NCBI GenBank assembly: GCA_035452965.1
Contig: DAOTCE010000012.1
Location: forward strand, 1 to 64,000
Source of the DNA: Candidatus Paceibacterota bacterium
Lineage (GTDB): Bacteria > Verrucomicrobiota > Verrucomicrobiia > Limisphaerales > UBA8199
DNA length: 64,000 bases
Direction: 5' to 3'
Position 1 is the first letter of the stretch. The number at the start of each line of letters is the position of its first letter. A program made the position numbers and the translations under genes. Of the stretch, positions 9,536 to 18,173 are shown one piece after another. The notes under the pieces were generated by a model. It saw nothing but the letters and a program-made list of their open reading frames with translations. It was not told where the DNA came from and made no database searches.

Positions 9536-12500
9536 ATGAACACTACGACAACAAACAGCAAAGCTGGAATCCAAGGCCATAATCCCGGGGATGCTGCTGC
9601 CCGGCACGGCCGGAGCGCCGACTTCCAGTCGGCTTTAACTAGCCGGAGGCCCAAGGCTTTCTCTTGTGCCTGCGAGCAGGCTAAGCCGGCTGGAAGCCGG
9701 CGTGCCTGTCTGGCCGCACATGGGCGGGCGCTGGTTCTGGTGGCGCTAAGCGGTCTCGTTTGCGCAAGATTGTCCTCGGCCCAGGCCGATAATGGAGTGG
9801 CGGCGGCCAATATCTCAGTCGTACAGCACGATCTGGAGAACACCACCAATTCCGTGACAGTAACCACTACGCTCTCGCTAAACGGTTTCAACGTGCGGGA
9901 CGGTTCCAGCCTCGGCGATTACAATGTGCAGATCGGTTCCGGCAGCAGCGACGACGTTGACACCGGTGTGCTGTTGACGTCGGTGGCCGAGAACGGCCGG
10001 GATAACCTGCATTGGAACTACCCGGGGACTAATTTCTGCACGAGTGCGATGGCTTACTCGCGCAGCGGCGCCAATGCGGGCGCGTACTGGATTCCCTCGT
10101 TCAATGCGCCGACCGGGGCCGAGTACAACATCAACGTGTCGGCCGCGTTCTTTTCTTACAGCAATTGGCTCGGGGGGTTCGCTCGCAACTCAGGTGATAC
10201 GAATGGCGGCGCCAACAATCTTTTCACAGGCTCGCCCGGCTTGGTTCTTGGCACTCATTTCGTGGATAATGGTAGCGGCGTCTCCACGGTGGACCTTACT
10301 AGTCTGGGCATTGATTCCCGGACAAACGGGGTGCTGCTGGTCACTTACGGGGACAACGAAGACAACTATGCGACGTCGCAGGTGAACAACGACGGCACCT
10401 GGACGGTGTATGTGAAAGACAGCGGGGCCAACGGTTCTGTCAACGAACAAGACCCCGTGGCATTTGTGTTTATTCCCGAGACCAATTTGACCGTTATTTC
10501 CGGGAGGTTCCAAGGGGACGGAACCATCCTGATGCCCGGCGGCGCGACCCCTCTCTTCACCGTCACCAACACCAGCACAGGCACCTGGCGTTTGACCATA
10601 CCCGGCCATTCCCCCGCCGGCGGTGTGCTGATCCTCTCGGCCGAAGGCGGCCTCAGCCAAAACCAGGACAACATAGTCAGTTACCAGCCCGACGGCGACG
10701 GCTGGATAATCCAGTCACGTGACTTGCCTGGGAGTCCCCCCAGCCTCCAGACCCCCACTACCCAACCCGTGGCCTCCTTCGTCTTCATCCCCGCCACGGG
10801 CAGCGCCGCCCTGATCGCTCCCCCGGAAAACGCGCAGGATATGGGAGGCAGCGTCACCTTGAGTGTCGCCGTTTCCAATGTCGCGCCGGGCGATCTCTCC
10901 CTGACCTTCTACGGACACGAAGCCCCCACGCCCTATCCCGGCCCGGACTTTTGCATGGTGGTGATGCCGGATACCCAGAATTATACGGCGCAGAATAACG
11001 GCGGGACCAAGGCCATGATGATTGCCCAGACCGAATGGGCTGTTTCCAACCGGCTGTCGCGGAATGTCGCCTATGTGACCCAGCTCGGGGACATTTCAAA
11101 CAACGGGGACAGTCCGTCTTACATCTCACAATGGTATAACGCGACCAACGCAATGTACCGCCTGGAGAATCCTGTGCGGACCCAGCTTAAGGATGGCGTG
11201 GCCTATGGGGTGGCGGTAGGCAACCACGAACAGAGCCCGAATGGGGATGCCACCAGCGGGACGACCAGCAACTACAACCGATACTTCGGGGTGTCGCATT
11301 TCACGGGATACGGGTATTACGCGGGCCATTACGGGACAAACAACAATAATCACTTTGATTTCTTCAGCGTCAGCGGGCTGGATTTTGTGGTGCTGTATTT
11401 CGAGTACGACACGTCGCCGCCGGCGGAAGTCCTGGCGTGGGCCAACGACGTGCTGCGCACCAACGCCCACCGGAGAGCCATCGCGGTGACGCATTACATG
11501 GGCACCGCTGCTACGCCCAGCAGTTTCAGCACCCAGGGCAAGGCCATCTACAATGCCCTCAAGACTAATGCCAACCTGTTCCTGCTGCTCGGCGGCCACG
11601 TCTGCGGCAGCACCGGCGAAGGCGAAGGCTCGCGCACGGACACCTACAATGGCAATACCATCCGCACGCTCATCTCGGATTACCAGTGCCGCACCAATGG
11701 TGGCAACGGCATCATGCGGATTATGGAGTTTTCGCCCAGCAACAACGTGGTGACCGTGCAGACCTACTCGCCCTGGACCGATGAATACGAGACGGATGAG
11801 GACAGCGAGTTCTTCTTCACCTACAACATGCAGACCGGTGGCGGAGGCTCGGACGGAACCCCTTGCGTCGCCTTGGCCACCAACACAGGGGTCGGCCCGG
11901 GCAGTGTTACGAGCATCACTTGGTCCGGCCTGCGGCATAATACGAGCTACGAATGGTACGTCGTAGTCACTGATGCCTCGGGCAACACCACCAAGGGACC
12001 AGCCTGGCACTTCACCACCGGCCCCAACAGCGCGCCGGTGGCCAACAACCAGCTCGTAACCGTGCCGGGCGATGCTCCCGCCAGTTGGAGCCTCTACACC
12101 AGCGATCCCAACGACGATCTTCTCACATTGATAATGGATACGCAGCCGGTCAATGGGGTGGTCCTGGGTTTCAACCCTACTAACCGCCTGCTGACTTACC
12201 TGCCGGCGCGCGGTTTCCGCGGGTTAGAGCGATTCAACTACCATGTAAGTGATGGCGAACTGAACAGCAAGGCTGCTACCATGAGCATAAATGTCGCATC
12301 CCCCGCCGACACTGATGCCAACGGCTTGCCCGACGCCTGGGAAGCCTACTATGGCGTCAGCGACGCGGCTGCAGACGACGACGGCGACGGCCAAAACAAC
12401 CTGCAGGAATACCGGGCCAACACCAACCCCACAAATGCCACCTCGGCCCTCCGCATCCTCAGCTTTTCCGAACTGCCCGGTGGTCAGTCTTCCTGTTCGT

Positions 12501-12724
12501 GGTCCACCGTGGGCGGCACGCGCTACCGGGTGCAATTTGCCAATAGCGATGCTTACGGGGCCTTGCCGGCTGCATTCACCGACATTACGCGCGCTTTCAC
12601 CAATGAAATAGATGCCAGCCCCTGGGGGACAGCCTCGACGCAGTCGTTCACTGACGATTTCACCCTGACTGGCGGGCCGCCTACCAACGGCGCTCGCTAT
12701 TACCGCATAAGGATCTTTCCCTGA
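9536..12724 (+). CDS. Secreted calcineurin-like phosphoesterase, paralogue of the 5172 gene
   Basis: A protein of 1,062 residues with an AGGA ribosome-binding site 4-6 bases before ATG 9536. Residues about 26-57 are encoded by a palindromic element (9612-9706), so the signal peptide core (about 63-80, ending SSAQA) is pushed far from the N terminus. It then has the shared N-terminal domain (about 82-420) and, unlike its neighbour, no Calx-beta-like module. The phosphoesterase domain (about 468-765) has PDTQ, GDISNNGD, GNHE, VTHY and GGHV. The Fn3-like, Big_9-like and calcium-loop segments and the final YYRIRIFP match the 5172 protein module for module. Long stretches are near identical at the DNA level (compare 7015-7085 with 11115-11185), so the pair arose by duplication. 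Function beyond phosphoester hydrolysis is not evident. Confidence 0.85.
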   Translation: MNTTTTNSKAGIQGHNPGDAAARHGRSADFQSALTSRRPKAFSCACEQAKPAGSRRACLAAHGRALVLVALSGLVCARLSSAQADNGVAAANISVVQHDLENTTNSVTVTTTLSLNGFNVRDGSSLGDYNVQIGSGSSDDVDTGVLLTSVAENGRDNLHWNYPGTNFCTSAMAYSRSGANAGAYWIPSFNAPTGAEYNINVSAAFFSYSNWLGGFARNSGDTNGGANNLFTGSPGLVLGTHFVDNGSGVSTVDLTSLGIDSRTNGVLLVTYGDNEDNYATSQVNNDGTWTVYVKDSGANGSVNEQDPVAFVFIPETNLTVISGRFQGDGTILMPGGATPLFTVTNTSTGTWRLTIPGHSPAGGVLILSAEGGLSQNQDNIVSYQPDGDGWIIQSRDLPGSPPSLQTPTTQPVASFVFIPATGSAALIAPPENAQDMGGSVTLSVAVSNVAPGDLSLTFYGHEAPTPYPGPDFCMVVMPDTQNYTAQNNGGTKAMMIAQTEWAVSNRLSRNVAYVTQLGDISNNGDSPSYISQWYNATNAMYRLENPVRTQLKDGVAYGVAVGNHEQSPNGDATSGTTSNYNRYFGVSHFTGYGYYAGHYGTNNNNHFDFFSVSGLDFVVLYFEYDTSPPAEVLAWANDVLRTNAHRRAIAVTHYMGTAATPSSFSTQGKAIYNALKTNANLFLLLGGHVCGSTGEGEGSRTDTYNGNTIRTLISDYQCRTNGGNGIMRIMEFSPSNNVVTVQTYSPWTDEYETDEDSEFFFTYNMQTGGGGSDGTPCVALATNTGVGPGSVTSITWSGLRHNTSYEWYVVVTDASGNTTKGPAWHFTTGPNSAPVANNQLVTVPGDAPASWSLYTSDPNDDLLTLIMDTQPVNGVVLGFNPTNRLLTYLPARGFRGLERFNYHVSDGELNSKAATMSINVASPADTDANGLPDAWEAYYGVSDAAADDDGDGQNNLQEYRANTNPTNATSALRILSFSELPGGQSSCSWSTVGGTRYRVQFANSDAYGALPAAFTDITRAFTNEIDASPWGTASTQSFTDDFTLTGGPPTNGARYYRIRIFP
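9612..9706. repeat. Composite palindromic element inside a coding sequence
   Basis: The outer arms 9612-9634 and 9684-9706 are imperfect inverted repeats (about 19 of 23 positions pair). Each arm is itself a hairpin: GCCGACT/AGTCGGC on the left and GCCGGC/GCCGGC on the right. The element is translated in frame as part of the N terminus of the second phosphoesterase. It resembles dispersed REP-like elements and the palindromic elements found in Rickettsia genes. Confidence 0.7.
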
Positions 12725-12870
12725 TCCAGCGCAGCTTAATTCCTATGAAGACCGCCGTTTGCCTGAGTTTGATTCCGGGCGTCGGAATCTTGCAGTTGGC
12801 GGAAATCCGCGACCATGTGCGGTGACGGTCTTGATCATGCGGAGTGATGCCGCAATCCGGCAAAGACTTA

Positions 12871-12899
12871 TTGACGGTAGGCTTGGCGACGAATATTTG
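12871..12899 (+). promoter_or_regulatory. Candidate sigma-70 promoter of the SorC-type regulator
   Basis: A good -35 (TTGACG, 12871-12876) is followed after 17 bases by a weak -10 (TATTTG, 12894-12899). The predicted start of transcription falls within a few bases of ATG 12909, so the message would be nearly leaderless. The weak -10 keeps confidence low. Confidence 0.35.
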
Positions 12900-12908
12900 T
12901 GAATTGTA

Positions 12909-13892
12909 ATGCTGAATAGCTACTCAGACGAACAGTTGCGCCTTGCCGCCCGTCTCTATTATCTCGACGGGCTGGCACAGAGCGAAGTGGCGCGGTTCGT
13001 AAAGATTTCCCAGGCCAAAGTATCACGCTTGCTCGCGGCGGCTCGGGAGCGCGGCATCGTGCGCATTTCGGTGGCGGAATATGAGCCCCGCAACCAAGTG
13101 ATCGAGCGCGCTCTCCGCAAACAATTCGGGCTTGGGACCGTAGTGGTCATCAAGACCTCCGTCGGGGCCACTAGCGCGGACGCCCGGCGTGTCGTCGGCC
13201 ACTTTGCCGCCCCAGTTGTCGCTGCTCTCTTGCCACCAAAGTCTGTGGTTGCCATCGCCGGTGGACGCACTATCCGCGAACTGATTCAGCTCCTGCCGGA
13301 GGACAAGGAACGCCAATTGACCGTTGTTCAGGCTATGGGCAGCATTGATTCCTCCATCGGGCCGGAAGACGCCCTCGAGTTGGCGCGGATCTTGGCCCGG
13401 CGCAGCGGAGGCCGTTTCGAGGCTCTCAACACTCCGGCATTTGTCCCCGACCAGAAAACCCGGGATACATTTCGGATCCTCCCCCAAATCCGTTATGTTC
13501 ACCAGCAGCTGACCCGGGCCAACGTCGCCATTGTCGGAGTCGGCACGCTGACGGATTCAGTCTTTGTGGCTCGCAACGTCCTTAGCCCGCACGATCTGAA
13601 GGAACTTGCTGGTGAGGGCGCGGTGGGGGAGATCTGCGGGCGATTCTATGACAAGCATGGCAAGGAGTGTGTTTCACGATGGCGTGACCGGGTTCTGAGC
13701 ATTGAATTGGAGCAGCTTCGCAGAACTCCCCAGGTCATTGGCGTGGTGGCAGGAGGCGACCGCTCCGCCGCCATCGCCGCTGCCATCCGCGGGGGGTTGC
13801 TGAAGGCCCTCATTATTGACGAGCAGGCCGCCCAATATCTCTGTGGGGCGCGTCGAGCCGCGGCTCCCTCTCGTCCCGACCTTCGATCCTGA
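12909..13892 (+). CDS. SorC/DeoR-type sugar-responsive transcriptional regulator
   Basis: A protein of 327 residues, the usual length of the SorC family. An N-terminal helix-turn-helix lies at about residues 15-50 (LAQSEVARFVKISQAKVSRL). It is followed by a sugar-phosphate-binding domain related to phosphosugar isomerases, with glycine-rich turns such as VVAIAGGRTIRELI and VAIVGVGTLTDSVF and the late GVVAGGDRSAAIAAA. Family members bind DNA near their own operon and change state on binding a phosphorylated sugar or polyol. It is the first gene of a same-strand cluster with an AraM-like dehydrogenase, an organophosphate transporter and an RpiB-like isomerase, which it probably controls. Its ligand is likely the phosphosugar handled by that cluster (inference). 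EryD, of the erythritol pathway, belongs to the same family. Confidence 0.85.
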   Translation: MLNSYSDEQLRLAARLYYLDGLAQSEVARFVKISQAKVSRLLAAARERGIVRISVAEYEPRNQVIERALRKQFGLGTVVVIKTSVGATSADARRVVGHFAAPVVAALLPPKSVVAIAGGRTIRELIQLLPEDKERQLTVVQAMGSIDSSIGPEDALELARILARRSGGRFEALNTPAFVPDQKTRDTFRILPQIRYVHQQLTRANVAIVGVGTLTDSVFVARNVLSPHDLKELAGEGAVGEICGRFYDKHGKECVSRWRDRVLSIELEQLRRTPQVIGVVAGGDRSAAIAAAIRGGLLKALIIDEQAAQYLCGARRAAAPSRPDLRS

Positions 13893-13985
13893 TTATGAGG
13901 CTTCCTTTCGGGAGTTGCGTTCCGTATATCGTAGGCAGTGCCATCGCAGCGCAGCCGTGAGCACGCCGCTAATCATCTATCGTAT

Positions 13986-15374
13986 ATGAAAGAAGCAAAT
14001 AAGACTCTCTCCCTGGCCGAGGCGCTGAATGCCGCGCGTGATACGCGCTGCCTGGAGATTGGCGCGGGGGTCAAGAGCGCTGCGGCGCGCGTTTTCAATC
14101 AGCAGTTTGGCAAACGGCCGGCGGTGGTGGTGGCGGACGTGAATACGTATCGCGCGGCGGGGCGGGCGGTGGATGAGGCCTTCCGTGCGGCAGGGCATGC
14201 GGTTCGGGACCCTTTCATCTTTCGCGCTCCCGATCTCCATGCCGAACACCAGTTTGTGACGGACCTGGAGCAAGCGCTGCGCGGCCACACGGCGATTCCG
14301 GTTGCGGTGGGGTCTGGCACGATCAACGATCTGACCAAGCTTGCATCCCATCGCACGGGGCGCCTCTATATGTGCGTTGGCACAGCCGCCTCGATGGACG
14401 GCTATACCGCATACGGGGCTTCGATTACTTACCAGGGTTCGAAGCAGACGTTTGAGTGCCCGGCGCCGGCGGCAGTGTTGGCGGACCTGGAAGTGATTTG
14501 CGCCGCGCCGGGTGATATGAACTCGTGGGGATATGCGGATCTCCTGGCCAAGGTTCCCGCGGGTGCGGATTGGATTCTGGCCGATGCGTTGGGCATTGAT
14601 CCGATTCTGCCGCAGCCCTGGGCGATTGTGCAAGGGCGGCTGCGGGAACTGGTGGCGGACCCGGTGGGTGTGCGCCGCCGCCATCCGGGAGCAATCGGCA
14701 GGTTGGTCGAGGGCTTGATGATGGGTGGTTTCGCCATGCAGGCGGCCAGGTCAAGCCGGGTTGCCTCGGGCGCGGAACATATGTTCAGCCACATGTGGGA
14801 CATGCAGCACCACACCCACGATGGCCATGTCCCCTCCCACGGGTTTAAGGTCGGGATAGGCACACTTGCCACGACGGCGCTGTATGAACGCCTGCTGGTG
14901 AAGGAGTTGGAGAAACTGGACGTAGCGCAGTGCTGTGCGGCGTGGCCGGATGAGGAAGCGTGGGTTGCACGCGCCCGAGATCTGCTGGGCGGAGGTGCCG
15001 TGGCCGAGTTGGGCGAGCGCGAGATGCGCGCCAAGTATTGCAGTGCAGCGCAACTGGGCGAGCAGTTGCGGCTGCTGAAGGCAGCCTGGCACAAGCTGCG
15101 TGAGCGACTTGGAGCCCAACTGCTGCCGCTTGCTACCCTGCGCCAAATGCTGCAGGACGTCGGGGCTCCAACTGAACCTGAACAGATCGGCATCACTCGG
15201 GAACGCTTGCGGCAGACCTACTGGCAGGCGTCCTGCATTCGGCGCCGCTATACAGTTCTCGACCTGGCCGTCCGTACGAGGCTCCTGGACACCTGCCTGG
15301 ATGAGATTTTCGGCCCGGCAGGTCTGTGGCCGACTTCGGCTTCTGCGCGCACCTCAACCAAAGGCGAGTCATAA
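13986..15374 (+). CDS. AraM-like sn-glycerol-1-phosphate dehydrogenase family protein
   Basis: A protein of 462 residues from ATG 13986; the upstream in-frame start at 13938 would add 16 polar residues without family resemblance. The NAD(P)-binding and substrate regions of the iron/nickel-dependent alcohol dehydrogenase superfamily are visible: PVAVGSGTINDLTK, VGTAASMDGY, then the metal-ligand segment SGAEHMFSHMWDM with HVPSHGFKVG. This pattern is that of AraM/EgsA, which interconverts glycerol-1-phosphate and dihydroxyacetone phosphate. The gene sits between a SorC-type regulator and a phosphate-ester transporter, so the substrate may be another polyol phosphate; a role in archaeal-type lipid precursor supply is the alternative. 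The last 49 bases overlap the longest form of the next gene. Confidence 0.8.
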   Translation: MKEANKTLSLAEALNAARDTRCLEIGAGVKSAAARVFNQQFGKRPAVVVADVNTYRAAGRAVDEAFRAAGHAVRDPFIFRAPDLHAEHQFVTDLEQALRGHTAIPVAVGSGTINDLTKLASHRTGRLYMCVGTAASMDGYTAYGASITYQGSKQTFECPAPAAVLADLEVICAAPGDMNSWGYADLLAKVPAGADWILADALGIDPILPQPWAIVQGRLRELVADPVGVRRRHPGAIGRLVEGLMMGGFAMQAARSSRVASGAEHMFSHMWDMQHHTHDGHVPSHGFKVGIGTLATTALYERLLVKELEKLDVAQCCAAWPDEEAWVARARDLLGGGAVAELGEREMRAKYCSAAQLGEQLRLLKAAWHKLRERLGAQLLPLATLRQMLQDVGAPTEPEQIGITRERLRQTYWQASCIRRRYTVLDLAVRTRLLDTCLDEIFGPAGLWPTSASARTSTKGES

Positions 15375-16813
15375 TCCCGCCGCGGCAAGCGCCCGGTCTG
15401 CCACCTCCCGCCCCCCCGGCTGGCGTGGGCGCGGACGAAAGAGGCCTGGCCTCATCCCTCCGCCCGCGTTTCCCCAAGTGGTTACGGTTTTTCGAGCCGG
15501 CGCCAGCCACCGTCCCTCTTGCTGATCCGACGGCCATTCGCGCCAGCTACCGTCTTTGGCAGCGGCGCGTGCTGGTCTCGACCATCATCGGCTACGCGGT
15601 CTTCTACTTCGTCCGGAAGAATCTCAGCATCGCCATGCCGCTGCTGGAGCGCGACCTCGGCATCTCGAAGTCCGGCCTTGGCCTGTTTCTCACCCTGCAC
15701 GGGGTTCTCTATGGCGTTTCCAAGTTCGCTAACGGCTTCTTCGGCGACCGCTGCAACGCGCGCGCCTTCATGGTCGTCGGGCTGGCTGTTTCGGCGCTGG
15801 TGAACATCTGCTTCGGCCTCAGTTCTGCCGTGGTGACCTTTGGAATCCTCTGGATGCTCAACGGCTTGTTCCAGGGCATGGGCTTCCCGCCCTGCGCGCG
15901 GTTGATGACTCATTGGTTCCCGCCAAGGGACTTCGCCACCAAGTTCTCCATTTGGAACACCTCCCACTCCATCGGTGCCGGGCTGATTCTGGTGTTGTGC
16001 GGCTCCTTGCTGGCCCCGATTTCCTGGCGAGCTTGCTTCCTCGTCCCGGCGGGCATTGCTCTAGTTTGCGCCCTTTATCTGTGGCTGACCCTCCCCGACA
16101 CGCCTGCGTCTGTTGGACTGCCGGAGGTGGAAGGGACCCGCACCGAATTGTCGGAACGGAACACCGGGGCCGACTTCAGGGCTTTCCTGTTCCGCTCCGT
16201 CTTTCGCAACAAGTACATTTGGCTCGTCTCGATCGCGAACTTCTTTGTCTATACCCTCCGCTATGGCATGCTCGACTGGGGGCCAACGCTGCTCACGCAA
16301 GCCAAGCACCTCAGCATCGGCAGCGCCGGCTGGATGGTCGCCGCCTTCGAAGCCGCCGGGGTGGTTGGCGCGATGGTCAGCGGCTGGTTGACCGACCGCT
16401 TCTTCGGTGGGCGCGCAATGCGGGTTGGTCTCATCTTTATGGTATTGACCGTTGTCTCCGTGCTGGGCTTCTGGAAGCTCGCCGGCCAATCCCTGTTCTG
16501 GAACACCGCGCTGCTATGTACCGCGGGGTTCTTCATCTATGGGCCGCAATGCCTTATCGGCATCGCTGCCGCCAAGCTCGCCACCAAACACGCCTCGGCC
16601 TCGGCTGTGGGCTTGACGGGCCTTTTCGGTTATGCCAGTACGGTCTTGTCGGGCTGGGGCTTGGGCTGGCTGGTCGACCGGCATGGTTGGGATGCGGGGT
16701 TCACGGGGTTGATTGGTGTTGCGGTAGTGGGGACAGTGCTGTTTGCCATGGCATGGCCGGCCAAAGCTCACGGCTACGCGGCTGAAGCAAGCGAGCCGCA
16801 CCGGCTGTCCTGA
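15326..16813 (+). CDS. Organophosphate:phosphate antiporter family (MFS, UhpC/GlpT-like)
   Basis: A protein of up to 495 residues. The family resemblance begins only around LRFFEPAPATVPL (about residue 53), so the GTG at 15326 may be too far upstream; GTG 15425 is another choice and no ATG is available. The pattern YRLWQRRVLVSTIIGYAVFY, FVRKNLSIAMP and GVSKFANGFFGDRCNARAFM closely follows UhpC and GlpT. About twelve membrane helices can be counted. These inner-membrane carriers exchange an organic phosphate such as glycerol-3-phosphate or hexose-6-phosphate for inorganic phosphate; UhpC itself is a sensor. Its place after the dehydrogenase and before the isomerase points to uptake of the cluster's phosphorylated substrate. 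Confidence 0.85.
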   Translation: MADFGFCAHLNQRRVIIPPRQAPGLPPPAPPAGVGADERGLASSLRPRFPKWLRFFEPAPATVPLADPTAIRASYRLWQRRVLVSTIIGYAVFYFVRKNLSIAMPLLERDLGISKSGLGLFLTLHGVLYGVSKFANGFFGDRCNARAFMVVGLAVSALVNICFGLSSAVVTFGILWMLNGLFQGMGFPPCARLMTHWFPPRDFATKFSIWNTSHSIGAGLILVLCGSLLAPISWRACFLVPAGIALVCALYLWLTLPDTPASVGLPEVEGTRTELSERNTGADFRAFLFRSVFRNKYIWLVSIANFFVYTLRYGMLDWGPTLLTQAKHLSIGSAGWMVAAFEAAGVVGAMVSGWLTDRFFGGRAMRVGLIFMVLTVVSVLGFWKLAGQSLFWNTALLCTAGFFIYGPQCLIGIAAAKLATKHASASAVGLTGLFGYASTVLSGWGLGWLVDRHGWDAGFTGLIGVAVVGTVLFAMAWPAKAHGYAAEASEPHRLS

Positions 16814-16888
16814 GCACCGGCGGGCTGAACCTGGAAGGCACGAACCAGGCGCGGAAAGATACATTCGCGCTGTAGAGGATGAGACTAT

Positions 16889-17386
16889 ATGCGAGTAGCG
16901 TTTGATTGTGATGACGCGGGCTTGCCGCTAAAGCAGGCGATCCTGCAGCACTTGCTGGACCTGGGGATTGACGCGGTGGATCTGAATCTGGTGGTGCGGC
17001 GCAAGGCCGATTATCCCGATATCGGCTACAACCTGGCCAAGCGCGTCGCGGCAAAGGAGTTTGACCGCGGCATTCTGGTTTGCGGGACCGGTTTAGGTAT
17101 GGCGATGGTCGCTAACAAGGTTGAAGGGGTCTTTGCAGGAACCTGCCACGATGTCTACTCCGCCGAACGTCTCTGCAAGAGCAATGCCGCCCAGGTGCTC
17201 ACCCTTGGCGCCCGCGTTGTCGGGCCGGAGTTGGCCAAGACGATTATCTCCGCCTGGATCCATTCTCGGTTCGAGGGTGGCCGTTCTGCGCCCAAGGTCG
17301 AACGAATGAAGGAACTCGAGCGGCAGGAATTCGCGCGGGGCGCTGGCGGGGGTGAATCAGCGCGGGACCCGCAGGCTTCGGCGTAG
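16889..17386 (+). CDS. RpiB/LacA/LacB-family sugar-phosphate isomerase
   Basis: A protein of 165 residues; RpiB is about 150. It has the family nucleotide-like loop with the catalytic cysteine (VCGTGLGMAMVANK, Cys65) and the C-terminal QVLTLGARVVGPELAK. The usual N-terminal Asp-His-Ala-Gly is Asp-Asp-Ala-Gly here (residues 8-11), and the second conserved segment reads KSNAAQ rather than the RpiB-type HNDAN. Both points suggest a substrate other than ribose-5-phosphate, perhaps a four-carbon or polyol-derived sugar phosphate, as with the EryI branch of erythritol catabolism (inference). The enzyme would be cytoplasmic and interconvert aldose and ketose phosphates. It is the last gene of the plus-strand cluster and overlaps by 30 bases, tail to tail, with the phosphatase gene on the other strand. 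Confidence 0.85.
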   Translation: MRVAFDCDDAGLPLKQAILQHLLDLGIDAVDLNLVVRRKADYPDIGYNLAKRVAAKEFDRGILVCGTGLGMAMVANKVEGVFAGTCHDVYSAERLCKSNAAQVLTLGARVVGPELAKTIISAWIHSRFEGGRSAPKVERMKELERQEFARGAGGGESARDPQASA

Positions 17387-18154
17387 CAGCCCGTTGCTGG
17401 CAATTACGTAATACTTGTGCCTGCCGGGAATGGGCCGGTGCCAAAACTCGCCGCCGGCCGACTCGATGATGAGCCCGCCCGCCGCGATGTCCCACAGGCT
17501 GATCTCGCATTCGAGGTAGGCGTCGAACCGGCCGCACGCCACGTAAGTCAGTCCCAGCGCCGCGGAACCCATCATGCGAATCTTCCGCACTCGGTGGACC
17601 AGTCTGTTGAAATACGGCAACATGGCGTCGAGGCTTTCACGCGACTTGGTGAATCCGAGGGACACAACCGCCTCGGCCAGCTTCGGGCGTCGGCTGACTT
17701 GGATGGTCCTGCCGTTGAGCCGCGCGGCCTGGCTGCGTATCGCGGTCCACAGCTCATCGCAAAAGGGTTCGTAAACCACCCCGAGCAGGGTTTGGTAGCC
17801 GTCCTCGTAGGAGGCGGCTCCGGGGGACGTGGCGCGCTGTTGGAGCGCTATGGACACGCATGCGTGCGGGATCCCGTAGGTGAAATTGACCGTGCCATCA
17901 ATCGGGTCGACTACCCAGCGGTACTTGGCGTCAGCCCGCCCGGTATCGCCCTCCTCGCCAAGCAGCGCGACCTGAGGAAAGGCCCGGCTAAGGGTCTTCT
18001 CGATCAGCTTCTGGCTCTGCACGTCCAGTTCCAGCTTGATGTCGTGTTGCGTGACCGCCTGGGTACGTTTTATCGAGTTCAATTCGCGACGCAGGGTCGC
18101 GCCGACGGCTTTGGCTGCCCGAATGGCTGTGCTCTGTGCTTGTTGCAGGTTCAT
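17357..18154 (-). CDS. Inositol monophosphatase family protein
   Basis: A protein of 265 residues starting at MNLQQAQ; a longer frame to 18208 adds 18 residues of no family character. It shows the metal-binding signature of the lithium-sensitive phosphatases: LLGEEGD, WVVDPIDGTVNFTYG and, late, LWDIAAGGLIIESAGG. Enzymes of this family hydrolyse inositol phosphates, 3'-phosphoadenosine phosphates or sugar phosphates with Mg2+. It is the third gene of a tight minus-strand operon after cimA and valS (19 bases from valS). The substrate cannot be told from the sequence. Because its tail overlaps the RpiB-like gene, antisense interference between the two transcripts is possible. Confidence 0.85.
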   Translation of the reverse strand: MNLQQAQSTAIRAAKAVGATLRRELNSIKRTQAVTQHDIKLELDVQSQKLIEKTLSRAFPQVALLGEEGDTGRADAKYRWVVDPIDGTVNFTYGIPHACVSIALQQRATSPGAASYEDGYQTLLGVVYEPFCDELWTAIRSQAARLNGRTIQVSRRPKLAEAVVSLGFTKSRESLDAMLPYFNRLVHRVRKIRMMGSAALGLTYVACGRFDAYLECEISLWDIAAGGLIIESAGGEFWHRPIPGRHKYYVIASNGLLRRSLRVPR

Positions 18155-18173
18155 TGGGTCAGGATAAGGAACT

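Noticed and set aside
13923..13988. Direct repeat CGTATAT before the AraM-like gene as operator of the SorC regulator
   Set aside because: Two 7-base copies, the second overlapping the start codon, are too short and not symmetrical enough to support an operator.
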